Below are positions 1-9,191 of a stretch of DNA of 64,000 nucleotides, one piece after another. The stretch's first letter is position 1; every line of letters starts with the position of its first letter. The notes beneath the pieces were generated by a model, which had not been told where the DNA came from, did no database searches, and worked only from the letters and a program-made list of their open reading frames with translations. Both the position numbers and the translations under genes were made by a program. The stretch covers positions 1-64,000 of the forward strand of contig ONDE01000004.1 of assembly GCA_900316515.1 (NCBI GenBank), given 5' to 3'. This DNA comes from an uncultured Bacteroidales bacterium. GTDB taxonomy: Bacteria; Bacteroidota; Bacteroidia; Bacteroidales; P3.

Positions 1-2
1 AC

Positions 3-215
3 AAGTTCGTTGGCGAGGAGCTGCAGATGTGGCTGCTGGTGCAGAGCCCCGACGGGCAGTGGAGCGAGAGCGTGTGGGTGCCCCTCGGTGGCGAAGCCGC
101 TGAGAGTGAAGAGTTAAGAGTGAAGAGTGAAGAATTGACTGGCGCTGGGAGTGAAGAGCTTAGAATGAAGAGTGAAGAATCGGCTGGCGCGGCCATGGAG
201 GCGCCACCGGAGTGA
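3..215 (+). CDS. C-terminal end of an unidentified protein (5' partial)
   Basis: The reading frame is open from the window edge to a TGA at 213-215, so this is the last 70 codons of a gene that starts upstream. I do not recognise the family. The last 35 residues or so are rich in Glu, Lys and Ser because they are encoded by AGTGAAG-type heptamer units (103-178), the same low-complexity DNA found between genes elsewhere in the window. The natural C-terminus may therefore have been replaced or extended by repeat DNA. Confidence 0.6.
   Translation, partial: KFVGEELQMWLLVQSPDGQWSESVWVPLGGEAAESEELRVKSEELTGAGSEELRMKSEESAGAAMEAPPE
103..178. repeat. Degenerate heptamer array inside the 3' end of a CDS
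   Basis: Two blocks of AGTGAAG/AGTTAAG-like 7-base units are separated by 14 bases of other sequence. They lie within the coding frame of the partial gene. Confidence 0.75.
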
Positions 216-301
216 TGGAGCTTATATATAAACAGCGTTGTGTTGGTAATTTATTTATGTTTTATATACAATAAATACATAGCGTGTGCGTTTTTCTTGA
301 C

Positions 302-1768
302 ATGAAGCACTTGGCTGTTATACTGACTTTTTTGGTTTGTGGCCTTGCCGGCATGGCGCAGGGCGTTACGAATGTGACCATCGTGGGCTCGTCGGCCAAC
401 GGGGCGGGGAAGGTGATAGGTGTCTACGGCTACGACGACATGCTGACGATGGACGAGCGTCTGCTCGACGAGACGCGCATAGACGACGGGGGTCGGTTCG
501 AGCTTAAGCTCTATGCCAACTATCCGCGGCTGGTGTTCCTGCAGGTGGAGACCTACACGCAGTCGTTCTACGTGGAGCCTGGCCGTAGGTACGAGGTGTG
601 GATGCCGGAGTTCGACTGGGACATCAGTGAGGTGCGCAATGTGTTTCTGGCGCCGCAGGCGCTGGATGTGGAGTTCCTGAACCTGCCGAAAGATGAGTTG
701 AACCTGCAAATCGGCGCCTATGAAGCGCTGGTTGACAGTTTTATCAGCGAGAACCGTGTGTTCTTCGACCCCAAGTTCCAGCCGCAGCGCCGCTATTTCG
801 ACACTCTTACGGCGTTGGTGGAGCGCAAGATGCCCAGCAAGGAGGGCACGTTCTTCGACTACTACAAGCACTACACCATGGCTGAGATGCAGCTGGCCAT
901 GCACTTCGTGAGTCGCAAGAAGCTGATAGCGAAATATATCACCGACCAGCCTGTGCGCTACCATGACGAGAACTATATGCGTCTGTTCCTGTCATTGTAT
1001 CAGGGCAGCATCTCGCGCGGTATGGCACGTGTGCCGCAGGGCAGGCTTGTTGAGTGGGTTGAGAAAGAGGACCTGCACCGCTACCTCGATTCGCTGGGCG
1101 TCGACCCGCTGCTGCGCAACGAGCGCGTGCGCGAGCTGGCGGCCCTGCAAGCCTTGAAGGAGAGCTGGTACAATCCGCTGTATGACGGGGTGAAGGTGAA
1201 GCGCATGATCGACAAGCTGGGCCGCGAGAGTCGTTTCGACGAGCACCGCGCCCTGGCGCACCGTCTGAGCGCCAGCCTGGGCCGCCACGAGAAAGGCAAC
1301 GAGGCTGTGCGCTTCACGCTGCCCGATGTTGACAGGAATATGGTTGACCTCAATAGCTTCCGCGGAAAATGGGTGTACCTGAGCTTCGTGCGTTGTGGCG
1401 ACCCCAACTCGCTGGCCGAGCTTGAGACGCTGGCGTTTTTCAAGGACAGCGTGTATGCCAAGAACAGCGATGTGGTGTTTGTGAGTGTGGCTTGTGACCG
1501 TGAGTTCCAGAAGATGTACCACCTGCTGCGCACCAGCAAGCGCGGCCACAAATACCGCTGGACATGGCTGCACTTCGACGGCAACTACAGGTTGCTGGAG
1601 CACTACGGCGTGGTGAGCTATCCGACCTTTGTGCTTATAGCCCCTGACGGCAAGTTGCAGTACGACATCACGCCTGCACCGGCCAGCGGCATACTGCTCC
1701 ACGGCCCGTGGGAGAAGAAGCCCATGACCAAGGAGGAGGAGAGCAGGCTGCCGTTCTATATGAGATAA
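302..1768 (+). CDS. Exported thioredoxin-fold protein (TlpA/AhpC-like), lacking a CxxC
   Basis: The 488-residue product starts with a signal peptide (MKHLAVILTFLVCGLAGMAQ). I chose the ATG at 302 over an in-frame ATG at 284 because it begins this peptide directly. Residues from about 335 to 470 read as a thioredoxin fold: a GKWVYLSF strand, a turn with one Cys (about residue 365, RCGDPN), and YPTFVLIAPDG with the cis-Pro. The second Cys of the CxxC is missing, so ordinary disulfide exchange is unlikely. The first 330 residues look like the N-terminal domain that precedes TlpA-like domains in many Bacteroidales proteins. It sits just upstream of a TPR/outer-membrane pair, which suggests a periplasmic role. 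The substrate is unknown. Confidence 0.75.
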   Translation: MKHLAVILTFLVCGLAGMAQGVTNVTIVGSSANGAGKVIGVYGYDDMLTMDERLLDETRIDDGGRFELKLYANYPRLVFLQVETYTQSFYVEPGRRYEVWMPEFDWDISEVRNVFLAPQALDVEFLNLPKDELNLQIGAYEALVDSFISENRVFFDPKFQPQRRYFDTLTALVERKMPSKEGTFFDYYKHYTMAEMQLAMHFVSRKKLIAKYITDQPVRYHDENYMRLFLSLYQGSISRGMARVPQGRLVEWVEKEDLHRYLDSLGVDPLLRNERVRELAALQALKESWYNPLYDGVKVKRMIDKLGRESRFDEHRALAHRLSASLGRHEKGNEAVRFTLPDVDRNMVDLNSFRGKWVYLSFVRCGDPNSLAELETLAFFKDSVYAKNSDVVFVSVACDREFQKMYHLLRTSKRGHKYRWTWLHFDGNYRLLEHYGVVSYPTFVLIAPDGKLQYDITPAPASGILLHGPWEKKPMTKEEESRLPFYMR

Positions 1769-1804
1769 TTTGTAAACAGGAAGTTGAAAATCGAAAGACA
1801 ATAT

Positions 1805-4800
1805 ATGAAGAAGTTGTTTGTAATGGGTCTGGTGGGCCTGATGAGCCTGATGGGCTCGGTGGCCATGTGCCAGAAGGAGACTGCGGGAGAGAGGCAGCGC
1901 GAGCTGTACCGTCAGGCTACCGACCTGTACCAGAAACAGAAATATGCCGCCGCGCAGCAGATTTACGACCAGATAGCCGCCGGCAGCGAGGGCAGGGCAG
2001 ACCTGACCACCGCCGACGCATGCTACTATGCCGGCGTATGCTCGGAGAAACTCGACAACAACGACGCCTACTACCGTCTGGAGGAGTTCCTGCGTCTATA
2101 CCCGCAGAGTTCGCGCTGCAACATGGCGCGTTTCTATCTGGGTAACTTCTACTACACCCGTGGCGACTACGACCGTGCGTTGGGCTATTACCGCCAGGTG
2201 GACGCCGCCGAGGTGGAGTACGACCATCGCAGCGAGTATAACTTCAAGATGGGCTACTGCTGGTTCCAGAAAGGCGACATGAAGAGGGCGTCGAACCTCT
2301 TCTCGCAGCAGGTGGGCGGCAAGTCGAAATATGCCTCGTCGAGCCTCTACTACTATGCCCACATACAGTATACTGACGGCAAGTACGAGTCGGCCCTGAA
2401 GAATTTCAAGGAGCTGCAGAAAGACCGCAAGTTTGCCAAGATAGCGCCTAGTTATATCGCACGAATCTATTATTATCTGGGCCGCTACGACGAACTGCTG
2501 CAGATGGCCCCGGGGCTGCTGAAAGACAAGGACGCCTTCAAGCGCGGCGAGATACACCAGATGGTTGGCGAGGTATACTTCAACCGCGGCGAGTACGAGC
2601 GTGCGCTGGAACATTACCGCGCCGTGGGTGGCGAACAGCTCGCCGCCAAGCCGGGATGCACGCCGCAGGACAACGACTACCAGGTGGGCTACAGCTACTA
2701 CATGCTCGGCAAGTACGATTCGGCAGCCGTGTACCTGAGCCGCAAGACGGGTTGCAACGACAGTGTGGCACAGAACGCCCTATACACCCTTGGCGACACC
2801 TACCTGAAGATGGGACGCAAGATGGACGCCAGGAGCATGTTCTTCGGCGCGTCGAAGATGGACTACAGCAAGCAGATAAAGGAGGATGCCCTGTTCAATT
2901 ATGCCAAGTTGAGCTGCGAGCTGAACCAGAACGCCATGGGCGAGAGCATCAAGGCTTTCGAGAGCTACCTGAAGAAATATCCCAAGAGCATACACAAGAC
3001 CGAGGCCCAGGAGATACTGACCGAACTGTATTGCTCGACCAACAACTACAAGGAAGCCATACGTCTGCTGGAACAGATCCCGCAGCGCAACGCCGCCCTC
3101 GAGCAGGCCTACCAGCGTGCACTGCTGAACCGCGGCATAGAGCTGTGCAACAGCGGCAACACCCAGGAAGGTGTGGCACTGTATGAAAAAGCTGTGAAGA
3201 TGAACGCCGTGCCCAAGACCACTGCCGATGCCAGCTACCTGCTCGGCGAGGCGCAGTACAAGGCCGGCAAGCTCGACGTCGCCGAGAAGAACCTGAACCG
3301 CTTCCTGCTGTCGTCGTACAAGAACACATCGCACTATGCCGACTATGCCCGCTACACCTACAGCTACCTGCTGATGCAGAAAGAGCGCTACGACGAGGCC
3401 CAGGATGCCTTCGGCGAACTGGCAGGCCGACTGAAAGGCACCACCGACAAGCAGAAGAAGCGCATGCTGGCCGACGTGTGGAACCGTCTGGGCGACTGCC
3501 TCTATGTGCAGAGCCGTTTTGCCGAGAGCATAGAGCAGTACGACAAGGTGATTGCCGCCAACGGCCGCGATGCCGATTATGCCACCTACCAGAAAGCCCT
3601 CGCCTTTGGCGCACAGGGCAAGAACAGCGAGAAGCTGACATACCTGAACTATATCTTCGAGAAATACCAGAACTCGCCCCTGAAGTCGAAAGCCATGCTC
3701 GAGATTGCCAACACCTACATGATGTGCGACAACAACGAGATGGCCATGACATACTACAACAACTTCGTGAAGCAGTACCCGCAGAGCGTGTATGTGAAGA
3801 CAGCGCTGCTGAACCAGGGACTTATATACTACAATACCGAGCGTGACGAGCAGGCCCTGAAGACTTTCGACCGCTTGCTGACCCAGTACCCCGGCACCGA
3901 CGAAGCCCGCGACGCCTTGAGCACGGTGAAGAACATCTATATTGCACAGAACCGTGTGGAAGAATACTTCGCCTACGTGAAGCGCACCACCAAGGTGACC
4001 ATCTCGACCGTGGAGCAGGACTCGACGACCTTCCTGGCTGTGGAAGGCCGCTACCAGGAGGGCGACTATGCCAATGCCTCGGTGGGTATGGACAACTACC
4101 TGGCCAAATTCCCCGACGGACTCTTCTCGCTTAAGGCCCATTATATTGCTGCCGACAGCTACTTCCGTCTGGGACAGAACGCCCAGGCGCTGCCGCACTA
4201 TGTGGCTGTGGCGTCGGTGGGCAAGAACCAGTACAGCGAAGAGGCGCTCTACAATGCCGCCAACATTGCCTATGGCCTTGGCGATTATGCCCAGGCCGCC
4301 ACGCTCTACCAGCGTCTGACAGAGAATGCCGAGAGCGACAACAGCTTGCTGCAGGGCGAGACAGGCAGTTTGCGCTGCGCTGTGGCATTGCATCGCCATG
4401 GCGATATCCTCACGGCTGGCCGCCGCCTGATGGACGAGGTGAAGGCTTCGCCCGAGATGAAAGAAGAAGCCAGCCTGGCAATGGCACGCACCTGCTTCGA
4501 CAACGGCCAGCGCGACTCGGCATACAGCCATTACGGCTATATCGCCGCTTCCACCAACGGCGAATACAACGGCGAAGCACGCTGCCGTCAGGCCGAGATA
4601 CTGATGCTCGACAGCAAATACGACAGGGCCGAGAAGATAATCGAAGGCATCGTGGCCGATGCCTCGAGCGACTACTGGCTGGCCTATTCGTTCATACTGT
4701 GGGCCGACATCTACTATGCCCGCGGCAACAACATGCAGGCCAAGCAGACCTTGCAGAGCATCATTGACAACTATGACGGCGAGGACCTTGTGGCCGTGGC

Positions 4801-4885
4801 TCGTCAGAAACTTGCCGCCATTGTCGCCGCCGAGCAACCTGCCGAGCCGACAGGCGACGAGGAAGAGATAACTATAGAGTTGTAA
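1805..4885 (+). CDS. Large exported tetratricopeptide-repeat protein
   Basis: The 1026-residue protein has a signal peptide (residues 1-23) followed by TPR units along almost its whole length. These show the alternating pattern of A/G at position 8 and 20 with Y-x-x-A-x-x-x-Y helices (for example around 120-400 and 620-1000). It ends in an acidic tail. An ATG at 1784 is also in frame, but the one at 1805 starts the signal peptide. In Bacteroidales a long TPR protein like this commonly precedes a beta-barrel gene and folC, which is the order seen here. A periplasmic scaffolding role with the next gene's barrel is inferred, not shown. Confidence 0.85.
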   Translation: MKKLFVMGLVGLMSLMGSVAMCQKETAGERQRELYRQATDLYQKQKYAAAQQIYDQIAAGSEGRADLTTADACYYAGVCSEKLDNNDAYYRLEEFLRLYPQSSRCNMARFYLGNFYYTRGDYDRALGYYRQVDAAEVEYDHRSEYNFKMGYCWFQKGDMKRASNLFSQQVGGKSKYASSSLYYYAHIQYTDGKYESALKNFKELQKDRKFAKIAPSYIARIYYYLGRYDELLQMAPGLLKDKDAFKRGEIHQMVGEVYFNRGEYERALEHYRAVGGEQLAAKPGCTPQDNDYQVGYSYYMLGKYDSAAVYLSRKTGCNDSVAQNALYTLGDTYLKMGRKMDARSMFFGASKMDYSKQIKEDALFNYAKLSCELNQNAMGESIKAFESYLKKYPKSIHKTEAQEILTELYCSTNNYKEAIRLLEQIPQRNAALEQAYQRALLNRGIELCNSGNTQEGVALYEKAVKMNAVPKTTADASYLLGEAQYKAGKLDVAEKNLNRFLLSSYKNTSHYADYARYTYSYLLMQKERYDEAQDAFGELAGRLKGTTDKQKKRMLADVWNRLGDCLYVQSRFAESIEQYDKVIAANGRDADYATYQKALAFGAQGKNSEKLTYLNYIFEKYQNSPLKSKAMLEIANTYMMCDNNEMAMTYYNNFVKQYPQSVYVKTALLNQGLIYYNTERDEQALKTFDRLLTQYPGTDEARDALSTVKNIYIAQNRVEEYFAYVKRTTKVTISTVEQDSTTFLAVEGRYQEGDYANASVGMDNYLAKFPDGLFSLKAHYIAADSYFRLGQNAQALPHYVAVASVGKNQYSEEALYNAANIAYGLGDYAQAATLYQRLTENAESDNSLLQGETGSLRCAVALHRHGDILTAGRRLMDEVKASPEMKEEASLAMARTCFDNGQRDSAYSHYGYIAASTNGEYNGEARCRQAEILMLDSKYDRAEKIIEGIVADASSDYWLAYSFILWADIYYARGNNMQAKQTLQSIIDNYDGEDLVAVARQKLAAIVAAEQPAEPTGDEEEITIEL

Positions 4886-4911
4886 GTTTTAAGCTGTAAG
4901 TTTTAAGTTTT
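4884..4911. repeat. Heptamer array between genes
   Basis: Units of AGTTTTA/AGCTGTA repeat with period 7. They start at the stop codon of the TPR gene and end at the start of the barrel gene. Confidence 0.7.
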
Positions 4912-6696
4912 ATGAAAAAGACATTTAGATATATAGTTTGTGCAAGCATGGTTTTTGCTTTTCACTTCTCACTCCACATTCCGCTGCAGGCGCAGGAGAA
5001 CGGCGGCTACAACGAGAGCGTCGTGGTGCGCGGCTCCTACCGTCCCGTCATCGAACAGAGCGAGAAGATAAGCTTCCCGGCGGTGATCACCGACACGCTG
5101 GGCCGCATGGAGCGCGACTTCAGCTACAGCATCACTCCTACACGCCTGCATTCGATATACGAGCCTACACGCATCAAGGCCGCCCGCATCATCGGCGAAC
5201 CTGCCACCAAGCTATACAACAACTACTTCCGTCTTGGTGTGGGCTACTATCCGTCGACATTAGCCGACCTCTATTGGAGTTCGACACGCGACCGCGAGAA
5301 GACCTACGGCATCAGGGTGAACCACAACTTCTCGTGGGGCTCCATTCCCGACTACGGCAAGAACTTCTTCGGGCAGACAGCAGTAACACTCTTCGGCAAG
5401 TACATCATAGCCGACAAGCTGCAGCTGTCGACAGACATCAGCTACGAGCACGACCACAACCTCTACTACGGCTTCAGCGACAGCACGCTGCAGGCGGTGC
5501 TCGGCACGGTGCGCGACAGCATCGCGCTCTCCGATTACCGCGCCTCGTACAATATCGCCACCTGGAACATCGGCCTGAAGAGCATGCAACTCGATCCCAA
5601 CAAGCTTGGCTATGCCCTCAACGTGCATGCCAGCGACCTCTGGGCCTACTGGGGACAGAACGAGTTCAACCTCAACGCCAGCGGCGACATTCACTACGGC
5701 TTCAATATCAAGGACCAATATAAAGGGGTGGCCTATCTGCGTGTGGAGTTCGACGGCTACCGCAACTCGTATCGCCTGGATGGCGAGATGCCGCTGGGCT
5801 GCAGCCTTACACCGCAGGCCGACACCGTCGTGGGGTGGCGCAACATCGTCAAGGTGAACCCCTACGCCGACTTTATGCTCAGCGGCTTGGACTTCCATGT
5901 GGGCCTCACGGCAGGATGGGATTCCTATACCAGCGACACTGCTACCACCTTCCGTCTGTTCCCCGATGTGGTCGTCAGCAAGAGTCTGATGAAAGACGCC
6001 CTGGTGCTCAGCCTCGGTGCCACCGGCGGATTCGACGCCAACAACTGGAACACCATCCGGTTGGTGAACCCCTACATAGCTCCTGATGCCGAGCAGCGCG
6101 CCACGCGCCACTACGACTTCACCTTCCATGCCCGCTGGAACCCCAGCCGCAAGATTGAGGTCAACGCCGAAGCCGGCTTCCAGATGCTGCAGGACGACCT
6201 TACCTTCACCCTCGACAACGACTATACACTTAATAATTTATACCGTCCGATGTATGTCGACGACAACCGCTTCAACATCGGCGGCACCGTTTCGTTCGTA
6301 AACGACGAGATGCTCACACTCATGGCTGGCGGCCACTACTACCGCTACACCTTCGTCGACGAGAAAGACCCCCTGGCAATGCCCACCATAGATTATGTGA
6401 AGCCCCTCTACCGTCCCGACTGGGATGCCATCGTTGCCGCAAAAGTCAACTACCACGACAAATGGCTCTTCTACCTCGAAGGACAGCTGCTGGGCAATAT
6501 GCGTGGCGACCTCGGCGAGACCTTGCCGATGCGCTACGGCATCGCCGCCGAAGTGGAATACCGCCACAACCGTGCCCTCAGTTTCTTCCTCAAGATGGAT
6601 AACCTGGCTTTCCAGCGCTACAACCTCTGGACCAACTATCCCTCGCAGCGCGGCCTCTTCATCCTCGGCCTCACCTATACCATACCTCACAAATGA
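4912..6696 (+). CDS. Outer-membrane beta-barrel protein
   Basis: The 594-residue product carries a signal peptide ending LQAQ at about residue 27. The rest alternates short amphipathic strands rich in Tyr, Trp and Phe with polar turns, as in TonB-dependent-receptor-like barrels, but I see no clear plug domain. It lies 26 bases after the TPR gene and its stop overlaps the folC start by 4 bases (ATGA at 6693), so the genes are probably cotranscribed. The codons for the signal peptide core (4956-4985) are built from CACTTCTC-like units that resemble the heptamer arrays elsewhere. Function and cargo are unknown. Confidence 0.75.
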   Translation: MKKTFRYIVCASMVFAFHFSLHIPLQAQENGGYNESVVVRGSYRPVIEQSEKISFPAVITDTLGRMERDFSYSITPTRLHSIYEPTRIKAARIIGEPATKLYNNYFRLGVGYYPSTLADLYWSSTRDREKTYGIRVNHNFSWGSIPDYGKNFFGQTAVTLFGKYIIADKLQLSTDISYEHDHNLYYGFSDSTLQAVLGTVRDSIALSDYRASYNIATWNIGLKSMQLDPNKLGYALNVHASDLWAYWGQNEFNLNASGDIHYGFNIKDQYKGVAYLRVEFDGYRNSYRLDGEMPLGCSLTPQADTVVGWRNIVKVNPYADFMLSGLDFHVGLTAGWDSYTSDTATTFRLFPDVVVSKSLMKDALVLSLGATGGFDANNWNTIRLVNPYIAPDAEQRATRHYDFTFHARWNPSRKIEVNAEAGFQMLQDDLTFTLDNDYTLNNLYRPMYVDDNRFNIGGTVSFVNDEMLTLMAGGHYYRYTFVDEKDPLAMPTIDYVKPLYRPDWDAIVAAKVNYHDKWLFYLEGQLLGNMRGDLGETLPMRYGIAAEVEYRHNRALSFFLKMDNLAFQRYNLWTNYPSQRGLFILGLTYTIPHK

Positions 6697-8012
6697 CCTA
6701 TCAAGAGACACTGGACTTCATGTTTGCGCAGCTGCCGATGTATCACCGCGTCGGCGCTGCGGCTTATAAGGCCGACATTCAGCCTACTGTAGACATGATG
6801 GCTGCACTCGGCAATCCGGAACGCAAGTTCAAGAGCATCCATGTCGCCGGCACCAACGGCAAAGGCTCCGTGAGCCACTTCCTCGCGTCAATACTGCAGG
6901 AGGCGGGCTACAAGGTGGGCCTCTACACCTCGCCGCACCTCGTCGACTTCCGCGAGAGGATACGCATCAACGGCGAGATGATTCCCCAGCAGGCTGTCGT
7001 CGACTTCGTCACTCAAACAATCAAACAGTCAGACAATCAGGCATTCAAGAACCTCTCCTTCTTCGAGATGACCGTTGGCCTCGCCTTCGACTATTTCGCC
7101 AAGGAGAAGGTGGATGTCGCCGTCATCGAAGTGGGCATGGGTGGCCGGCTCGACAGCACCAATGTCATCTCTCCGCTGCTCTCCGTCATCACCAACATCG
7201 GCTTGGATCACACCCAGTTCCTCGGCGACACACTGGAGAAGATTGCCGCTGAGAAGGCCGGCATCATCAAAGAGGGAGTGCCGGTGGTCATCGGTGAGAC
7301 CCAGGCAGAGACCAAGCCCGTCTTCGACCGTGTGGCCGCCGGGCACCATGCACCGATAACCTATGCCGACCAGCACTATGTGGTCGACGACATCGGCCGA
7401 TATACCGACGAACTTACCGGCGACTACCAGAAGAAGAACCTGGCCACCGTGCTCGAAGCCGTAGAGGTGCTTAAAAGTCTAAGAGGTGAAAAGTCGAAAA
7501 GTCAAAAAGCAGAAGGAAACTCTTCGACTCTTCAACTTTTTGACTCTTTGACTCCTGCCGCTGTGCGGCAGGGTCTCGCCCGCGTGGTCACCAACACCCA
7601 CCTGCATGGACGCTGGCAGAAGATAGGGGAGAGTCCGCTCACCATCTGCGAGACGGCACACAACGAACCCGGCATACGTTCGATGCTCGGCAAACTGCAG
7701 ACCATGCATTTCCGCCGTCTGCACCTCGTCTATGGCTGCGTCAACGACAAGGACTTCCGCCACATACTGCAGTTGCTTACAAATCAATTTTCATTTTTCA
7801 ATTTTCAATTCTCAATCTACTTCACCCAGCCCTCGGTGCCGCGTCGTCTGCCTGTGGCCGACCTTGCGGCGGCAGCCAAAGAGATTGGTATTGAAGGAAA
7901 ATCCTACCTGAACGTCAAGGATGCCATCGCTGCGGCACGCAACGCAGCCGACCCTGCCGACCTCGTCTTGGTCACAGGCTCCATCTTCCTTGTCGCCGAC
8001 GCACTCACCTAA
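6693..8012 (+). CDS. folC: Folylpolyglutamate synthase / dihydrofolate synthase with in-frame repeat insertions
   Basis: FolC adds glutamate to dihydropteroate and folates using ATP. The 439-residue protein has the P-loop GTNGKGSV (about residues 53-60), the family motif YTSPHLVDFRERI, and VIEVGMGGRLDSTNV. Three stretches look like in-frame repeat DNA rather than family sequence: 7013-7050 (8-base units, residues about 107-120), 7473-7558 (about 261-289) and 7780-7818 (about 364-376, encoding an FSFFNFQFS segment). The frame stays open through all three and the flanking family motifs are intact. The enzyme may still work if these are surface loops. Confidence 0.9.
   Translation: MTYQETLDFMFAQLPMYHRVGAAAYKADIQPTVDMMAALGNPERKFKSIHVAGTNGKGSVSHFLASILQEAGYKVGLYTSPHLVDFRERIRINGEMIPQQAVVDFVTQTIKQSDNQAFKNLSFFEMTVGLAFDYFAKEKVDVAVIEVGMGGRLDSTNVISPLLSVITNIGLDHTQFLGDTLEKIAAEKAGIIKEGVPVVIGETQAETKPVFDRVAAGHHAPITYADQHYVVDDIGRYTDELTGDYQKKNLATVLEAVEVLKSLRGEKSKSQKAEGNSSTLQLFDSLTPAAVRQGLARVVTNTHLHGRWQKIGESPLTICETAHNEPGIRSMLGKLQTMHFRRLHLVYGCVNDKDFRHILQLLTNQFSFFNFQFSIYFTQPSVPRRLPVADLAAAAKEIGIEGKSYLNVKDAIAAARNAADPADLVLVTGSIFLVADALT
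7473..7558. repeat. Inverted low-complexity repeat inside folC
   Basis: The left part is GAAAAGTC/AAAAGTC-type units and the right part is their near reverse complement (CTCTTCGACTC, TTTTTGACTC). It could fold as a long imperfect hairpin. It resembles the larger element inside trmO. Confidence 0.65.
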
Positions 8013-8043
8013 TAACCATTTATCATTAATCATTAACCATCAC
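8013..8043. repeat. Short heptamer array (ATCATTA units)
   Basis: It fills the gap between folC and the threonine aldolase gene with units ACCATTT, ATCATTA, ATCATTA, ACCATCA. Confidence 0.65.
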
Positions 8044-8044
8044 A

Positions 8045-9106
8045 ATGAAACGAGGATTCGGTAGCGACAATCATTCCGGCTTCAGCCCCGAGGTGCTTCA
8101 GGCACTGGCCGACGCCAACACCGACCACGCCCTCGCCTATGGCGACGACGAATATACCGCACGGTTGGAAGAACTCTTTCGCAATACCTTCGGACAACAG
8201 GCACGCGTCTATCTGGTGTTCAACGGCACCGGTGCCAATGTGCTGGGCATCGACGCCATGTGCCGCTCTCACGAGGCTGTGGTGTGTGCCGAAACGGCGC
8301 ATATCAATGTCGACGAATGCGGCGCTCCCCAGCGTATTGTAGGCTGCCGGCTGCTCACTGTCGACACCCCCGACGGCAAGCTGACGCCCCAGCTGGTGAA
8401 GTCGCGCCTCCACGGCTTCGGTTTCGAGCACCACTCGCAGCCCAAGGCCATAAGCATCAGTCAGCCAACAGAGTTGGGTACGCTCTATACCCTCGACGAG
8501 ATTCGCGCCCTCGCCGATCTGGCGCACAGCTACAACATGTACCTCCATGTCGATGGTGCCCGATTGGCCAATGCCGCCGTAGCCCTCGGTTGCTCCTTCA
8601 AGCAGATGACCACCGACTGTGGCGTCGACGCACTCTCTTTCGGCGGCACCAAGAACGGTCTGCTGATGGGCGAGAGCTGCGTGCTGCTTAATCCCTGTTT
8701 GTGGGAGCGCGACCGCAGTGGAGCGACCCCGCAAACAGACGACATGAAATACCGCCGCAAGCAGATGACGCAGCTCGCCAGCAAGATGCGCTTCATGGCA
8801 GCACAGATGATATGCTACCTTGAAAGTGGCATCTGGCGCCGCAATGCTGAGCACAGCAACCGCATGGCGCAACTGCTCCGCTCCGAAGTGGAGAGGGTAG
8901 ACGGCGTGAAGATAATGTACCCTGTGCAGGTCAACAGCCTCTTTGCCCAGTTGCCACGCGACGTGTGGCACCGTCTACAGCAACGTTATTTCTTCTACGA
9001 TTGGAACGAAGACGCCGACGTGGTGCGCTGGATGTGCAGCTTTGACACGACCGAAGAGGATATACATGACTTTGTGAATGCACTACGGGAAGAAATGATA
9101 AAATAG
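8045..9106 (+). CDS. ltaE: Low-specificity L-threonine aldolase (PLP-dependent)
   Basis: This enzyme cleaves L-threonine or allo-threonine to glycine and acetaldehyde. The 353-residue protein has the family's N-terminal FGSDNHSG, the substrate-loop HINVDECGAP, LHVDGARLANA with the PLP-contacting Asp, and the Schiff-base lysine in SFGGTKNG (about Lys203). Length is normal for the fold-type I beta-eliminating lyase group. It stands 32 bases after folC on the same strand, and glycine/folate one-carbon metabolism makes this neighbourhood sensible, though this may be chance. Confidence 0.88.
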   Translation: MKRGFGSDNHSGFSPEVLQALADANTDHALAYGDDEYTARLEELFRNTFGQQARVYLVFNGTGANVLGIDAMCRSHEAVVCAETAHINVDECGAPQRIVGCRLLTVDTPDGKLTPQLVKSRLHGFGFEHHSQPKAISISQPTELGTLYTLDEIRALADLAHSYNMYLHVDGARLANAAVALGCSFKQMTTDCGVDALSFGGTKNGLLMGESCVLLNPCLWERDRSGATPQTDDMKYRRKQMTQLASKMRFMAAQMICYLESGIWRRNAEHSNRMAQLLRSEVERVDGVKIMYPVQVNSLFAQLPRDVWHRLQQRYFFYDWNEDADVVRWMCSFDTTEEDIHDFVNALREEMIK

Positions 9107-9191
9107 TATTGCAGAAAAGAACAGAAGCGACCGAAGCATTACGGAAATTTCCCTTTTCTTCTGTTGTTTCTGTAATAAAATACTTTGTAAT

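Noticed and set aside
2780..4837. 685-codon open frame on the minus strand, opposite the TPR gene
   Set aside because: It is antisense to a clear TPR protein and its product is low-complexity His/Val/Leu-rich with no motif.
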